Of a DNA stretch of 64,000 nucleotides, positions 61,420 to 64,000 are shown piece after piece. This stretch comes from Lotus japonicus. Lineage: Eukaryota > Streptophyta > Magnoliopsida > Fabales > Fabaceae. The first letter of the stretch is position 1, and the number at the start of each line of letters is the position of its first letter. The translations under genes were made by a program, and so were the position numbers. Location: positions 5,399,001 to 5,463,000 of the forward strand of contig NC_080045.1 of assembly GCF_012489685.1 (NCBI RefSeq), in the 5' to 3' direction. The notes below the pieces were generated by a model. That model was not told the DNA's origin. It did not search any database and saw nothing but the letters and a program-made list of their open reading frames with translations.

Positions 61420-62391
61420 TGTAGGAAAATCTGTAAGAAAAAACTATAGGAATATCGATCTGTAGGAAAAACTGTAGGAAATTATGTAGAAAAAAACGGG
61501 TTATGATATATACACACCTCTCCCCTTCTTTTCCACATTTATTTCAATCTATTTCTCTTTTCTCTATCAATCAAATCACATATCACATCTTTGCTTTCTC
61601 TCTCCTTTCTTCATATCTCTCTCTTCCTCCACTCTCCACACCTCATTTTTGAGGTGTGAATATAATATTATTCGAAAAAAAAACTATAGGAACAGCTGTA
61701 GGAAATATCTATAGGAATAAAGTAATAGGAAAAGCAAATATAATATATGTTTGGGAAATAGAAAAATCTATTAGAAAAGTTGTAGGAAAAAACTGTAGAA
61801 AAAGCTGTAGGAAATAACTATAGGAAAATCTATAGGAGTAAAGTAATAGGAAAAATAAATATAATGTTTGAGAAATAGAAAAATATATTGGAAAAGTTGT
61901 AGGAAAATGTGTAGGAAAAAACTGTAGAAAAATCAGCAGAAAAAAATTGTAAGAAAAATTGTAGGAAACTCTGTAGGAAATAACTACATGAATAAGGAAT
62001 AAAGTAATAGGAAAAGCAAATATAATGTTTGAGAAATAGAAAATCTATTGGAAATGTTGTAGGAAAATCTGTAGAAAAAACTGTAGAAAAATCTGTAGGA
62101 AAAAACTGTGGGAAGAATCTCTAGGGAAATTCATAGATAGACTTTCCTATGGACTTTGCGACAAATTTTTTCGTGGAAAAGTTTATGAGAATATTTATAA
62201 AAATTGTAGGAAAGTTTGTTGGAAAAAATTGTAGGAAGAATCTGTAGAAAAATCCATAGATAAATTTTCCTAGGGAATTTCCTACACATTTTTACTACAC
62301 GTTTGAAATCTGTAGGAAAATTTGTATGAAATTTATACAGAAAAATTCCGTCGGAAAAATCTGCAGGAAATAAGCTTTTTTTTTAGTAGTG
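61420..62391. mobile_element. one end of a CACTA (En/Spm-like) element with subterminal minisatellite
   Basis: The right edge ends aagcttttttttagtagtg; its reverse complement is cactactaaaaaaaagctt, which begins with the CACTA motif that defines these elements. Inside it, about 950 bp consists of degenerate tgtaggaaaa(n) units and a cgtcgga motif, like the subterminal repeats that bind TNPA-type proteins. A matching left end and a transposase were not found in the window, so the element is truncated or its other end has diverged. Confidence 0.7.
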
Positions 62392-63780
62392 AGTTCAATT
62401 GGAACTCAGTCATATGGATAGTCCGGTTATATGGTTAGATTGGTTATGTATTACTGAAGCCACGTCAATCATTAATGGTTCGGGTTTTAAAACACTAATA
62501 TGGTTACAGTGAAAGAAATGAACTCATGTGGTGAATCAAATGAGAATGGAAATAAAACTAAATCATAATTCAGTAATTATGCGCGCTATTTGCATGCATT
62601 ATTAACCATTTAATTATTTTATTTATGTCATAGTGATCATATAGTACCTAAAATTAACTAATATTTTTACATATCATTACTAACCATTAAAATAAAATTT
62701 TCCACTTGAACCATGAGTCACTAACTCATCCAAAGCCTTCACCAACTCAAATAGAGGTAACATTGTTTGAACTTTGAAGTGTGATTAAGGAAAATCTAAA
62801 TATGACCTATGAAAACTAATCGAGCATCAACCTCAGACGTTAAAAACCGATATCATTTGCAGTTGAACAATATGTTTGTTGACTGCACTCATGTTTCTAA
62901 AAGAGAAAATAACAAGAAAGGGGTGTGATAATTTAAAAAATAAGATTTGACATGTGTGTTCCCCCAAAAAAGTGATAACGCCATAAAATTGGAAGAGGAA
63001 ACAAATTAAAGGAAAAGTTGAAGAGATAAGGGGACAAAAGGGGTGGGACTAGATTTGAGTGACAAGCAGGTGAAGCAATTTAGTGTGATTTGATGTCGAC
63101 TACACGCGTGCATAAACCCACATACAAAATCATACATATAACACAGCCACTTATTTCTGTTGTTGGCTTTTGGTAGGGTTCCCTCATTCTCCATTCGATA
63201 AATTCATGCATAGTTAGAACTATTTGTTTTCAGTCTTTGTTGAAATGATGTTTGGGATCATGATATTGTTAAGAAGCTATAATATGATTATTTTTAACTG
63301 GGAGGGGAGAGCCGAGAAAGAAATCCATTTTTGATTTTTCTTCTCTTAATGTAGAAAGTTCGGTCAAATTAGAAAGATATTCGTAAAATAATTAAAGTTT
63401 AATGGATATGCATCGTTAATGTAGAATAAATTTATACACATTTAATCAACGCATGCCACATAAAAAGGGTTACATTTATTTTTAGTGTTATTTAAAATAA
63501 AAATATATTTTATGATTTGATGGAATTAATTGAATATCTTTGTAACTTTGTTTACATTGTTGGTCCATAGACTTTTTTTTTGTACATTAGGTAACATTTA
63601 AATTCCTCTTTTAAAGGATTAATGGATCATTGTATCTTCTTCTCTCCAACTCATATACTTCATAAGTAACTTATTTTTATTGAAGAAAAAGATAATAAGT
63701 AACTGTTTAGAGAAAGGTATAGACATAATTTTTTTTTAGAAAATGTTATATATTTTCTTATGAATACTATTTTGTCATGC
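62392..63780. other. intergenic, nothing recognised
   Basis: AT-rich with only short ORFs that show no domain. Confidence 0.5.
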
Positions 63781-63811
63781 TCTTATTTACGCGGTCTCTC
63801 TAGAATCAACT

Positions 63812-64000
63812 CTATCGTCCTACACCACCACCGCCTTTGACCGCCACCACCACCACCCTCCACCACTACCATCATCTCTGTCGTCGCCTCTATCATCACC
63901 TACACCCTCCACCACCACCATCACTGCCACTACTGCCCTCCACCATTACCTTATTCATTGCCACTGCAACGAATATTGTTGCTGCCAACACCATTGACCA
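63812..64000. repeat. CCA-rich minisatellite running off the window
   Basis: Degenerate caccaccaccgcc units, the reverse complement in style of the GGT minisatellite at 41380-42690. It may mark a second copy of that element in the opposite orientation; the window ends inside it. Confidence 0.7.

Noticed and set aside
61420..62391. CRISPR-like array
   Set aside because: Repeats are short, degenerate and without regular spacers; this is a plant nuclear locus and the CACTA end explains them.

Overview
The window is plant nuclear DNA: AT-rich, with long introns, GT-AG splice sites, plant-specific gene families and a dense cover of plant DNA transposons. A dicot is clear. A legume is my best guess, from the look of the kinesin-tail and SINE sequences; the sequence alone does not prove it. 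All gene identities come from reading translated sequence by eye; no database was searched.

Genes, left to right: an RSL class II bHLH factor of the root-hair type (1594-3225, +); a 9-exon RRM plus SPOC (SPEN/FPA-like) protein (7319-18553, +) with a decayed antisense Copia element in intron 1; a single-exon F-box protein (19614-20747, +); a mitochondrial porin, VDAC (32547-34204, -), with a tRNA-Thr(AGT) gene 125 bp upstream on the same strand; an ARM-repeat protein resembling a PUB protein without the U-box (37608-38899, +); and a D14-type alpha/beta hydrolase, strigolactone-receptor family (58160-59041, -).

Mobile DNA fills the rest. A 6.3-kb Mutator-like element (about 23252-29541) carries two inward-facing genes, a plant-mobile-domain gene (+) and a MuDR-type transposase (-), both broken. 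Two non-autonomous elements (30323-31729, 36173-37315) and a fold-back element (39324-40030) have perfect 9-bp target duplications. A hAT-type MITE sits inside a GGT minisatellite (41475-42084), and a second lies at 22550-22747. A Stowaway-type MITE is at 19026-19320, and two tRNA-derived SINEs have clear target duplications. Two Helitrons follow back to back (44200-49513, and 49892 or 50298-51677); the first carries an exon of a PDR-type ABCG transporter. One end of a CACTA element lies at 62391.

The most unusual region is 53.6-59.0 kb. Directly behind the D14 stop codon, and overlapping its last codons, are three partial exons of a serine palmitoyltransferase LCB1 gene with their introns. 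Next come five tail exons of a KIN-7N-like kinesin with no motor domain. All three pieces lie on the minus strand. This looks like a DNA-level mosaic of fragments from unrelated genes, one of which may supply the D14 C-terminus.
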